Origin: Neospora caninum Liverpool
Lineage: Eukaryota; Apicomplexa; Conoidasida; Eucoccidiorida; Sarcocystidae
DNA length: 64,000 nucleotides
Assembly: GCF_000208865.1 (NCBI RefSeq)
Contig: NC_018396.1
Coordinates: 2,785,101-2,849,100 of the forward strand
Direction: 5' to 3'
Positions 11,901-23,663 of this stretch are shown here, piece by piece. The notes under the pieces are model-generated. The model was not told the origin of the DNA. It did not search any database and saw only the letters and a program-made list of their open reading frames with translations. The position numbers were made by a program, and so were the translations under genes. The first letter of the stretch is position 1. Each line of letters begins with the position of its first letter.

Positions 11901-13603
11901 GGCCGGGCGAGTGTGGAGCCTCATGGCGTGCAAGCACTCCTTCATGGTCGAGAGATCTTCGCAATTCTGGGACGATCAAACGGTGAGAGTCCTGGCAATC
12001 CGTGGACATTGGTAACAGAGAGACGCGAGGTTTCAGCAGCCGCCCGTGGCGATGAGTCCCAGGAAATCTCCTCGCTCTGACGCTGAAGCAGAGAAGGCTA
12101 ATCACGAGGCCCGCGACCACGACACGCCGTGGCGCTGAAGCGTCGCGACGCTCTTCGCGTCTTCGCAGCCACGGCGCCGCTCGTTTCTCTGAACACATGT
12201 TTACATCCCAACAGCCATAGTTTTGCGTTCGCGTCTGCCCTAGTAAAGCATTCGGCCCCTTCGGTTGAAGATGTGCATGTATTATGCAGCTATGCATCTT
12301 CAGTTCATATCTACATAGATGTCGGTCGCTGAAGAGAATCGGGCGGGCGTTTCCGGTTCTAGTCCGTGCAAACGTCGCCCTGCCGCCAGGACGTAGAACT
12401 CTATTTTCCAGTCAGTCCTGTGATGGTACACTTGGGATAGTCATAGGTTTCTGGGGGGTTCGATGCCAGCAGAGGCGTGAAGGAATCCGCGGGTGAGTCG
12501 AGGGATACCCCGATCTGAATGCTCCTTTGCATATGCACCTGCAACGGTTGTAGCTGCGCTTACCCTGCATTTGCATGCTCAGATCCGCGTAGGGTTCGTG
12601 GACCCGCAACATCTTGTTTCACTCTAAGAACTACAGCTAGCCAGGAAACATCCAACTTTTGCTTCGGTGCGGGCGCCTCGAGACTCTGTTTGTTCTGTGG
12701 CTTTTCGTGAAAAAGCGACAATGCGTCGGTGAGCTATATGCGTCTTGTTCCCCTGTCAGGTGGCGGACATGGCTCTGTTGCCGCCTCAGGGGGCTCGGAA
12801 AATCTTTTATCTTCTGGCCAAAGAAGGTTTTGCTCGCTTCCATGAAAGTGTAAGTCGGTTCAAAGCAGATGTGCGATCGCTTTCAAATCGGAAGGACGCG
12901 CGCATGGAAATTCCCGCGCCTAGATGCCGATTGATGCACAAAACACACACTGAACGAGATACGTGACTGACAATTGCCGGGGTGTACCGGCAGACTGCGA
13001 CGCGGCGCTCCCTTCGAGGGTGGAATCGGTTTCCTGCGGTAGCTTCGACCTCGTCTGCGACGCACGTTTAGCCGTCGAGTCCACCTTTTCGCGTTTCCTC
13101 GTTGCTTTGTTCAGGATCGGCTAAGTGCGAGTGCAACACAGTTGAGCAACAAACATGCCCTCGTCGTGACAACCAGCAACGACGCAGCAGTCTTACAGGT
13201 TCTCCAAAATTTCTACCACACGGCTTTAAACCTGCTTGAACGGAAACGCGCAGAGGCTGCGCGGCTTCTTCAGTTGCAAACAAAGTACGGAGAGCGCATA
13301 GGGTGGAGGAGGCCCGCCGCGACGAAGGTGTCTTGTCTGTCAGTGCGACGTGAAAAACTTGGAGACATGCGAAGGGTAGACGGAGAGACCGAGAGTGCGC
13401 AAGAGAAGCCGAGAGACAGAGGCGCCTAAGTCGTGCGAACACTGTTATGCGCTTCCTTTGCTGATTTGCTGTTTTGCTTCAGAGCGCAATCTCTCTCGCC
13501 CGAAGAGGTGCTACAGCTGAGGAAGCGCGAAGCGGCAGAAGATCTTCTAGAAGCCCACTTATTGGCAATGTCGGAGCCTCTGATGATTCTTCGCGACCTC
13601 TGA
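5916..13603 (+). CDS. RPC3: RNA polymerase III subunit RPC3 (C82/POLR3C homologue)
   Basis: Twelve phase-consistent exons: 5916-6807, 7400-7737, 8220-8313, 9014-9282, 9944-10022, 10415-10483, 10697-10849, 11632-11701, 11874-11982, 12760-12849, 13115-13284 and 13483-13603, giving 817 residues. The start MFRYEVQFACLLLEDAFGP is the usual RPC3 opening and begins the first winged helix. Other family landmarks are YSLLLDEVLVRLRYTRF (about residue 240), FILARVGDNRLARATVRALL, MYKLNWEELRAVL and VADMALLPPQGARKIFYLL. The last matches the RPC3 segment that contacts the polymerase III cleft, and the protein closes with a helical C-terminus. RPC3 forms the RPC3-RPC6-RPC7 initiation subcomplex, which acts in opening tRNA and 5S promoters. 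It is longer than the human protein (about 530 residues) because of disordered insertions near residues 110-235 and in exons 2-4. The exon 1 and exon 12 ends are firm; exon 3 is the least certain exon. Confidence 0.9.
9554..9572. repeat. 19-base G homopolymer in RPC3 intron 4
   Basis: An uninterrupted run of 19 G on the plus strand inside the 9283-9943 intron. Runs of this length are prone to sequencing length error. Confidence 0.9.
11107..11154. repeat. 24-bp tandem duplication in RPC3 intron 7
   Basis: Two identical 24-base copies lie head to tail (11107-11130 and 11131-11154), each containing gtacacagtgcgagggaaac. They are inside the 782-base intron between the exons ending at 10849 and starting at 11632. 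No function is suggested. Confidence 0.85.
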
Positions 13604-13825
13604 ACGAAGGCGCATTTCTCTGCTTCTAGCCCGACATTCTCCCGCTTCATCAGGGTCCTCTCCTCGCCTTGTTCGCCTGTCGGCCGGCACCGGAGCACGA
13701 ACAATCAGTCTCGTCACGCCAGAGCGGGCCATAGCCTGTCTGTTTTTGAGGCTTTGCGGCTCCACGTTGTCTGTTTCTTTCGAGGAGCGCCAATACAGGC
13801 CCCTGCACGTTCTTCTACACTGTAC

Positions 13826-13859
<34 letters not shown>

Positions 13860-15228
13860 AAGTGTAAACAGCGAGAGAGGTCTGCAAACACACGAATATG
13901 TATTTGCTGGAGACACGGTGACAGCCACGTCGTTGCGGCGTCTGACCTCGTACCTATTTCCTTTCGGTCGATGTGATATCCGTTCTTGACGGAGATGTTT
14001 GTCGATTATACCGACCTGGGACCGACACCATTTCGTTCTCTCTTTTTCTCTCAAGACCTTTCGGCAGTTCCGTGAGCAGCCGACGCCTGCGCAGGATGTC
14101 GTGTACGTTTATTTAAGTCGCAGTCTACGGTTTTGAGACTAGACGCGATTTGCGAGGGAGACTGCACGCTTCAGAGGCAACCTTGAGACAGAAGAATAGA
14201 ATGCAACATTTCCCAGCGGCTCGCCACGAGAGCAGTGTCTACGCAAGTGTGACGTTTCGGGCTTCTGTGGCTGGGGGGGAACACCGCCAGAAAGCGGTCC
14301 ACAAAACGCGTCTGATGCGCCGACCCGTGCCGCTCCGCAATGTGTGGGTCTGAACTTTTGCCAGAGAGCTCTCAAAAAGAGTGAGCTGCTTTTGCATGCA
14401 TGACACGTTTCTGCCTGAAGGGAAGGTGCGGCGAGGCTCTCGAAACGATCTCCTGCAAGGGCAGTGCGCCCTTTTGTTTGAGCAAGAAAAAGGGTTTTCT
14501 TTGCGAGAGGAAGAGCTCCCGCATGCCGCCTACGTTATTTTCAACGCCCACACCCGACTCTGGAAGCGGCGGTTATCTGGTTTCTGAGGCGCGCGCTTTT
14601 CAAGCTCGCTTCCTGAGGCCCCCTTCTATCGGGCAGCCGGTACTGGTGTTCGTTCTCTGGAAAGAGTGTCAACACGCAGTTCGCTCGCTGTCAAAAGCTC
14701 GTACATCCTTGATCGCGCAGTCTCGACAGGCTGAAAATGAGTCCTCTTATCAGTCCGGAAATGCCCTACGAGTGTTCGTTCGCCCCTGGCTACCTCCCTC
14801 GGTGTACATACACAAAAACACGGGTCCACGAGTGCATAGGAAGGCACACTTACTCGTGCGCGTACGTGTCTACAACTGCGAAAATGACAAATTCAGAACA
14901 AGCGGTATGTGCTTCCGGCCGCTCTGTCGGCCACCAAATGCAAACGATTATGTGTGCCTGGGGTAGACAGAGTGAGGAACCTCTGGGATAGACTGGGCGC
15001 ACCTTTCCTGCAAAGCGAGAAAGCCAGCAGTGCTGCCGCCCCAGCGTGGACCTCTGCGCTGTGGCTTCAGTCTTTCTTCCCTCTCCGCCACTCGTTTGTT
15101 CTTCCTCTCTCCTCTCTCGTCTCGTCCTCGTGCTTCCATCCGGCGTCGTTTCCTCTGCCACGTTGTCAAGATGCATCAATTCCTTGCCCAGTCAGCCTTC
15201 CGTCCCGCACTGTGGCCTCGAGTTTTCT
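13604..15228. other. Convergent 3' intergenic region between RPC3 and SF3B4
   Basis: Both flanking genes end here, so it should hold two 3' UTRs. It contains a pure TA microsatellite at 13828-13856 and a TGCATGCATG motif near 14393. Short open frames are scattered on both strands, but none resembles a known family or connects by splicing. I see no gene. Confidence 0.6.
13828..13856. repeat. (TA)n microsatellite
   Basis: 29 bases of perfect alternating A and T, downstream of the RPC3 stop codon. Confidence 0.95.
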
Positions 15229-18200
15229 CTATCCCATCATAGGGGGGCGATGAGGTTGCTGTGCGCCTTGCGGGATCAGCGGGGGCCCGCCGGGCGCCGG
15301 CGGTCCTCGGCCCATCAGGCCTGCCATTGGCGGTCCCATGGTCGGGGAGGAGGCGGGAGCCGAGCCCAAGAGCGTGCCGCCGTGAGGCCCCATGGGTGGC
15401 CGCATATTCGGGGAGGGACTAAAGACTCCAGGCCCGCGGCCTGCATGTGCCCCGCTCCCTGGGCCTCCAGCGGAGAGAATGAGAGGCGGCGGCGGAGGGA
15501 GAAGGTCGGGACGCACTGGCGAGACACCCGGCGGCGGCAGCCCGCCGCCGGGCGAAGGCCGCTGTGCTCCCGGGCCGCCTGCTCCGCCTGGAGCCCCCGA
15601 AAAGGAGCCCGGCCCTGAAGGAGACTCAGGCCCCGGCGGACCCATAGCGCCCCCAAGAGGCGGGCGCAAGGGCGTGACAGACGGCATGCCTGCGTTGCGC
15701 GGAGGCATGCCTTGGCCGCCAGGAGAAGGCCCCCCCGGACCTGGCGGGCCTTGCGGGGACGACCCCGGCGGACCCATTCCCGAACCCGGGCCCACCGGCG
15801 GCATGTTTGGCAAAGGCGGGAACGGCGGCATACCTAAGCACAGACAGCATCGGGTCGAGGAAAGGGAATTGATAACTCGGGGCAATTTGTCACAAGGTCA
15901 AGTGCCGGGGGGCTGTACGAACGCACAAGCATTGTCACGCAGTGCGAGTTGCAATGTCCAGCGTCACATGGCCGGAAACCCGGCTGCAACGGAGAATTCC
16001 GAGCGCCGCCGATAAACATCGATAGGGTGCACGCAGAGAGCGTCTCGGCACAGCTTTCCAGCGAAGGACCGAAAACGCGGTGTGAGGAACTGCAACAAGG
16101 CGGCTGCAGAACCGAAGAAAGCTCCACGTTCTGCCTGTTTCTACACCTACAGCACCTCAGCCCTGACTGCACACTCGGCTACAGGTTGTTTTTCTAGAAA
16201 GAGGAAGGATGCCCGAGCGGGAAAAAGAGCACTTCAGTTCTCGTAGATAACCTGTCCACACGCCGTTATCTCCTTGGAACACAAAGATAACATTCGCTCC
16301 GAATCCCGCTCTCTTTGGTGCCTTACCGGGCCTTGGCATGAAGAGCAGCGGCGGCGGAGGAAGGCCCATAGGCAGATTCGGCATCCCCCCAGCCATGTTC
16401 GGAGGGAGAGGAAGAGGAGGCAAGTCGCCCATTCGGCCCCCAGAACCTCCCGGCATGCCTCCTGGTGTCCCTCCAGGAGCCCCTCCAGCGCCCGGAACGC
16501 CGCCGGGGCCCGATCCGCCGTGAGGGCCGAAGGGCTGCGGGAAGCCTTGAGAGCCGCCGGGGAGCCCTCGAGGCGGCATGCCTCCGAGCATAGGCGGCGG
16601 TGGAATCGTCGGGAGACCGCCTCCTCCAGCCATGGGGCCACCTGTGAAAAAGGATCCACAGAACGAGAAAACGGGGAACACACATCAATCCCCAGAGACA
16701 TCGCAACGGCGAGGGTTCTCTTTGTCCACGGCTATACTCCCCGTCCAATGAAAGAGGGCAACGAAATCCTTGGTTCCCCAGACCCACGGGGGTTTAGACG
16801 CCAGGGCTACTCCGAAAAAACGACCCGCGCGCTAACGTCGCTGAAACCACATTCTCATCTCTTGGAGGCTTCCGTATTGCGGGCTGAATGTCAATCGCAG
16901 AGGAAGTTTCCGTTACCACAAAATCTGTGTGGAGGTATCTCGAACGCATCCCAATCTGTGAAAACACCCGCGTGTTATGAACATCCTGCGCTGCACTCGG
17001 TTTCTCTGCCACAAAATTCAGGCTGGGGCTCCACCCCGAAGCCACGGCCGCTGCCCCCGAAACCGAGGCACGCGGCGCCAAGACGAAAGGCAACTGGAAG
17101 GTGTGAGACGTGTGTTGAACGCTAGCAAATGCACAAGATGCTTCTGAAGTATAACTGGAGTCATACTCAGTATCCTAGGTACTATAATGTCTCTGTTTAT
17201 TCGATTTGAGTTATGCATGCACCGCGTGGAAGTCCCACGTGTCGAACACACGGCAGACGACGCATGCCTGTGCTGTGCTGACACGAAGACGACTTGCGCG
17301 GTCCCTCGCGTCTCGTCTGGGGAATGGGAGAGATGAACACCTCAGCTGATCAAAGAGTCCAGCCTAGGCTGACCACCGAAGAGCTGTTTCCCGTCTTCCC
17401 TCGCAAACGCGCGCCTACCTGGTTGACCCTGGGCACCGGCCTGCATCGCAAGACTCATCGGAGGCTTCACCCCGCCTGTCGCAGGGGCATTGGGGTTGAT
17501 GATTTGCGGCCGATTCGCCGCCAGCAGGCGCTCAGCTGCCGAGCCGTGGCGTTCGCCTGAAGAGGGGAAAACGCGGTGCGGTGTGGAAGCGCGAATGAGG
17601 GGAACTCGGCAGTCAATTCGAACGCAACAGCTGTCGAAAAGGCGTCTTCTTCGTTGCCTATGCGGACAGACACACTACCCATGTGCACTCTGTCGGGGTC
17701 CGCAACGTGTTGGGAAACCACGCATGGACACGCGGAACATGAAAACGCATTCTCATTTTCAAGTCTCCACAAATCCACACATCTGTCTGAAGCCTTCTCT
17801 GAGGCAGCTGAGAACAAAACACACGTGGGCATGTCGGTAGACGGACAACCGCGCACCGGAAGAGACTGAGGCAGTGGGGAACGCCCCGTGTTTCACCTTA
17901 CCGCGTGTATCTTTTTTGTACGCGTAAGAGACATGGATAGGACGGTTGCAGATGAACTGGCCGTTCATGGCTGCCAATGCTGCGTCGGACGCCTCGAAGG
18001 TGTCGAAGGAGACAAAACCGAAGCCTCGGGAGATGCCGGTCTCCGGGTCTCTCATAATCTGCAAAACGGCGGGAAACGAAACGAACACACGCGCGCGATT
18101 CATTTACCGTCAAAGCGCGGAACGGGGCACGCAGATGTGTCCGGCAACTCGGTCCTACCTTCGCGGTAAGGATGTTGCCGAAAGTGGAGAAAGTGTCGTA

Positions 18201-19652
18201 GATCGTCTTCTCGTCCACGTCCGGGTCAAGGTTTCCCAGGAAGATGTTCGCGCCAACCTGGAAGAACACGAAAGCATGCAAGCGAGGAACCGTCGTCTAG
18301 AGGCTTCCGGGCAGATTCACACTTAGAACACAAAGCAGCGATTCCAGCTGTACATTCAAGTTCCGGTGACCCTACAAAAACGAACGCTCTTCTAGTTCGT
18401 ATATCGGTTTAGGCGAGCAAGAAAGCCCCGCGTCTGCCTCAGTCTTTCGGAACCTGACGCTCTCCCCCTTGTCCTCTCGGGCATTCACCCCAGGCCGCAA
18501 GTCGTTCCTCCCCCAACGAAGCCACGACAGGGTCTCTGTCCGGCCGTAAACTGGCATCTGGAGCTGTGCATGAATAACCGGTTTGAGAAAAATACAGCGG
18601 TTCAAAACGAAGAGAAACCACGAGGAAAACCGATGTTCTCCCTGAAGCCGTCGTCGCAAGTGTGTGCGTTCATGGACTGACATCGAAGTTTCTCCGGTCT
18701 TGGGCAGACTTGTTAAGGCGGAGGGACTTGCCATACAGCTTAACCATGTTCATCAGTTTCAGCGCGTAATCGGCATCGACCTCGTTTGTGAATTCTACGA
18801 AACCGTAACCTGCAAGGGAAAAAGTGACACACATTAAAGTTTTATTCCCGGTCCGGTTGTTTTGTGTATACTCGCAGGCGTCAAGCGCAAGCATTGTGTG
18901 TCTTGTCTTGCGCGTCACACGCTATGAAAACCTACTGCGAAGCTTCCTATTGGCCTTCCTCCTATACTCGCATGTTGAAACATCCATGTAGAGACGGAAC
19001 AGACGGGAAAAGAGGCCGTGTGCACGGCTCCCCCACGCAGCCAGTGGGCCGGGACAAAGAATCACGCAGTCCGCGGGTATTACTGGGATCGCTCACTCGG
19101 GCAGCTGCTGACAGTGTGTGTCGAGGGCAATCGATTCGTGTTGGAAAGCCGAGGCGCGTTCCTCGGGGGATGTACGCGAGAGACGAACAGGAAAGTCGAT
19201 CGGCAAGAAATGAAGCGAAGGCACTGGCTTCCGTCATGGAGCCAAACCAGTCACGCCAGAAGGAGGAACCTGGCCGGGGTCTCATCGCCATGTAAGGCGC
19301 AAAGAACGAGAATTGCTTGCATAGAAAAGGGGCGACTGTGGGATTTTTTTTTCTCTGGCGACGGGGAGCGCGTGGATGGGATGGGAGCATCTACTGTTAT
19401 TCGCTCCGAGTTCGCTGGCACGCGGCCATCTTCGCTCTTACCTTGGTGATTTCCCGTCAGCTTATCTCGGGGAACCGACACCGTACGAACGGGGCCGCAC
19501 TGGACGAAAAGTTCCCAAAGGAGGTCGTCGTCGACTTGGGAGTCGAGGTTGCCAATGTACAACGTCGCATCTTGGTTTCTCTCGTAGACCTGAGTGATGT
19601 CTGCTCCTCCGCCGGCAAAGGAGCGGTGCCCGCCCCCTCCTACAGCCAGCAT
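15229..19652 (-). CDS. SF3B4: Splicing factor 3B subunit 4 (SF3B4/SAP49)
   Basis: Seven exons on the minus strand: 19442-19652, 18682-18809, 18159-18257, 17902-18058, 17419-17556, 16327-16641 and 15229-15833, giving 550 residues with continuous phase. The start is ATG at 19652 ([12 protein letters not shown]); the TTG six bases upstream is not needed. RRM1 has the RNP2 motif LYIGNL after YERNQDA, and RNP1 GYGFVEF after the first intron. RRM2 starts at [17 protein letters not shown] and has RNP1 GFGFVSF. Then comes [20 protein letters not shown] with AAERLLAA, diagnostic for SF3B4. The last two exons encode a Pro/Gly/Met-rich tail of about 300 residues, as in other SF3B4 proteins. The protein belongs to the U2 snRNP SF3b complex and contacts pre-mRNA just upstream of the branch site. 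Identification is very secure. Confidence 0.97.
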
Positions 19653-22600
19653 TGTCAAGGCTAAACTTCAGATCCTGTTTTCCCCGGCCTGTGTTTTAAG
19701 GCCCTCAAAAATGCGGTGGCGCACGTGTTTAGACTTCGCCAAACGTCCGAAATGCAGCACTGTCCTCCCGGGATTTACGTCGGCTCACGCATCCAAGGGT
19801 TACGAACGGGTAAGGAGAAGCTTGCAGCCACTGCGTCCCCGCGAAGAGGGAGACTTGGAGAGGGGAGAGACGGACGAAACCAACTCTGTCGGGCTGGTCT
19901 TGAGCGGGATTTAGTGCGGGTACAACGGCCCGGGAGAATCCCAGTGAACGCCTGTGCCTGTGTCCGTCCGCCAGAAGGGGCCTTTGCTTGACGCAGGCGC
20001 AAGTGAGCTACTGACTGGAACCAGGAAACCGTGAGGGATAAAGAACATCAGGGCACGCCGTCACAAGCTGCCCCATCTAACGTCGCCGGTTGCGAGACGG
20101 GCTCTCGCGAAGTGCGCTGGTCTGGCCAATGTGCTCGGTTCGTCCCGCGAATCGGGTTCTTCTCCAGCACGGACGAGCAAATATGCATGCGGTTGATGCA
20201 TGGAAAGATGCAGGAAAGAACAGTGGAGAAGAGAGAAAAACGTCGGCAGGCTGGACACTTATGACGGGTCCCGATGCCGTGGAAGGAGTGCATGCGCACG
20301 TCAGGATCCCAGCAACCTGCTAAAATAAGGTGACAACATCCCGTATTCTTTCAAAAAACGAAGGGAGTCCCCGTCTTTTTGTTGGTGGTTCCGCGCGTGT
20401 TGCGCTTTACCCTTCTACTCTAGCAGTTTCCAGTAAATGCCTTCGGCGGCGCGGCACGCGTTTGCGTCTTGCTTTGGGGGCAGGGAGTCTCGGAGAGCTT
20501 CGAAGTCAGCAAACGGCCTTCCCACTGCATGCGCGGGAAAAAGGCACAGAGGGACGGGCTGCACAGAGCAGGCCTCGTCAACCAACGTGGAGAGGTACTG
20601 AGGAAACAGAATCTCAAAAAACGCCGTTCTCTGCAGGAAAAAGTGGAAAAGTGCTGCCGGGGTCCGTTCGGGGCCTCACCCTCTCTCCTGAGAAAGACGC
20701 ACGTCAGAGAAGCCCTCTCGCGCTGGAAGCAATATTTAGTGTCTTCTCCAGTGTTACTACACACACGCGTTTGCGTGTTTTAGGGTCAAAGCGGTGGCAG
20801 TCGATGCTGAGGCTGGCGGCAGATGGAGTCTGCATCGCTCACTTAGGCCGCATTGGGAACGTTTCTGCCTAGCCGCGGGAGGCTGTCATGTGTGACGTGT
20901 CACGCCTGGGAACGCCCCTGGCCACTGGAGGTTGCATGATCTACCCTGGACGGGTGCGGCAGGTTGAAGCGATCCAGTCTGTATGCTGTCACGTTGTTGA
21001 GCAGTAACTACTAACCAACTTTGTGTTCCACAGCTGTAAATCCGTACGGCGTACGAAGGGTGTGATCGCAAAACATGACAGCAAGTACGGGACACGCTAG
21101 CCAGAACGCGCCAAGAAGCTACATCTAAAAGGCTGCGCGATCAAGCATCAGGAAGGCCAGTCGGAGAGTTCTTTTCTCTCCCCAGATGGAGCCACGCTCG
21201 AATGTAGCGGACTGCCCATGTATGGACTGCTGTGTGCCTGGGAGTTCGAGAGCCTTGCCCATGTGTCATGTGAAATGCAAGAAGTCGACGCCCGATGGCA
21301 TTCGTTATTCTGACCACAATGCAGATCTGAGTACCGTACGGTTCCTGGCCTAGCGAATCAGGTGCGCATGCATGTGCGGTACAAATCGCGTAATGAGTGA
21401 CTGTGATGGCGTCTCGGCGACGGAAGCCGCCGTTGGTCGTCTTTCACTGTAATTTCGTCAGTGGTCAGGCATGTGTGGAGTACGGCAGCCCCCTTGCTTC
21501 CTGCTACTTCCCCTTCCGAACTGAGATCCTGGAAGAGTCTCAGCATTGCTTCAACTGCCGGACACCATTCCCAAAACCATCTAGAGGCCAACCACTGTTT
21601 GCAGAGACACCAACGGATTCGCCCAGTCGCCTGCCGGTTCGTATTGCACTGGAGCTCCTCGAACATTTAACGCGGTGTTCTCTCACACAGTGTTTTCACC
21701 ACCAGGCGCACAGCTACCTAGAAACGCACTTGCGCCACAAGAGAAGCTTCGCATAGGGGATGGTCCTTGTCCGACGTTCGGTGGCATGGTGAAAGGGTTG
21801 TCGCATCGTTCGCCGAGCTCTGACGGCCTGACCAAAAGCATTCCTTTAGGATACTCGTTCCCTACCGGGGGAGCTCGTCAGGGACAGCCGCAAATGCCAG
21901 CAGGAGCCACGCGACGCTAAAGCTGTCTGACGACCGCACACGAGATGTGCGGCTACGGTACCGAGGTACACTCGAAACAGTGCCTCTGTCGGTCATGTTT
22001 TGATGGCGCTTCAAAGTCCGCCATCCCAAGAATCACAACATACGGCCCACAGCCCACAAATACAGGGGACAGAAATGGTTCATACTTGAAAATGATGTTC
22101 ATCCCCCTTTCATTCTAGGCGTGTTGTCGTTTGGATCATGTACTCAAGTCAGATAGGTTAATGTGAACCCGAGCACGCCGCACACGCATGACACCAGCTG
22201 CCCCCTCGTCTTTTTTTTAGAGCACCAGGACGCTGGGGATGACTGAAGTGTCGGTACGTCTTCTGCATTTTGCTTCACGAACTGGACATCGCACTTGTAC
22301 GATTTCTCGGATGCCAGAGAATACCTCAGATGATCGTTGTTCTTGGGAGTGCACACCTTCTTCTGCCGGTGTCAAACATGTATAAAAGAGGAAGTATATG
22401 TGTAAACGGTCCTGTGCTCAGCGGCGTGTCAATAAGAGGCATTCTCTTGCAGGTTCCACCGATCTTCCCGGCTATGTCGAAGAACCCTCTAACACTTCAT
22501 CTACGGCTTTCTTTGGCTCCTTAAAAACATCGCAACGTATCAGCCTTTTATGTTTGTGACTCATTGCTGTGATTGTCAAGATCGGTGCTGGTGTTCCAGA

Positions 22601-23663
22601 TCCCAAAGTTTAGTCAATGGACGTCGAAACGACCCGCTCGAGTTGACGGGAAACTGATACGAAAACGCATACCCGCGTTTCATGGGCCCGTTCTAATAAC
22701 CGAGACAGGCTCGGACGGGCCAGGAACACGAAGCTAAGTTGGTGGAAGGAGGAAAGCTACAGGCCATTTCGGGTTTCTTCGACATCTGTGGAATGGCATA
22801 CTCTCAGGGAAAGTTCCGGACAAGGCTTAACGGTGCCGCGCACTGAGTCAATACTTGGGGTAGGTACAAACATCGTGAGAACAGAACAGTCGCTGAGGAA
22901 GGCACTGCGGGCGTTGTTGTTCCTCAGCCGCAGCCTTCCACCGAACAGATGTACTCTGTCTTTAACCAGTCCTGCAGGAGGCATGCATGAGTTGCCGCAA
23001 ACGCTGGTTCGTTCACGAACGACAAGCAATCGCGACGGGTCGTCTTCGTCCCGGCATGCTCTTCTGGAAAGTCTCTTTGAGGATGTGAATGGCCGAGGTA
23101 TTGCCGTCCAGCAGGAGAATCTGGACGGCTCATGCGCTTCTCCGAAACGATTTGATGAAGAGACCCACGATGACGACCGGTGATACTTCCTTCTTATTCC
23201 CTCTCCTGGTGTTGCCGGTACCCCCTGTTTTTCGAAGCAACTTCACCACGCAGACCGGGGCATCGCCGAGGGCGCTGTGGCGTCGTCCCATGGAGAGACA
23301 AGATTTTAACGTCCGACTCAATTCACAGTGGGTTCCCTGTTAGCTGGTTCCCCGGAGAGTCTCGCCGGTTTTACACGTGACATCTTCAGTCTAACCACAA
23401 GAAGCAGTTCAAGGAAATTCTCGAGCCGCTCGACTATTTTTGTGCGCCACACAAACAGGCTGCCCGACACCAGGAAACAGCAAGACACGCATGCAGGCGC
23501 GCTAACGGCAGCGTAGCCGACTTTCCTGTTGGTCTGTCTCTGGCCCCCCCGTTGTCTCTACGCGTTCATCTTTCCATATATTTTTTTGCGTCAGGCCGAA
23601 ACGTTCGCAGTTTCGGCGCGTCATAGCCGTGGGATCTCCTAGGTTAGTTGCGCTGGTTTTCCC
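19653..23663. promoter_or_regulatory. Divergent intergenic region between SF3B4 and the DUF819 gene
   Basis: Four kilobases between two genes that point away from each other. TGCATGC-type motifs occur near 20183 and 21366, the second as GCATGCATG. The region is less GC-rich than the genes. Open frames such as 22788-23183 (131 codons, plus) show no recognisable domain, membrane segment or splice partners. A non-coding transcript or a small unknown gene cannot be excluded. Confidence 0.5.

Noticed and set aside
22788..23183. 131-codon plus-strand open frame upstream of the DUF819 gene
   Set aside because: No recognisable family, no splice structure; length is within chance for this base composition.
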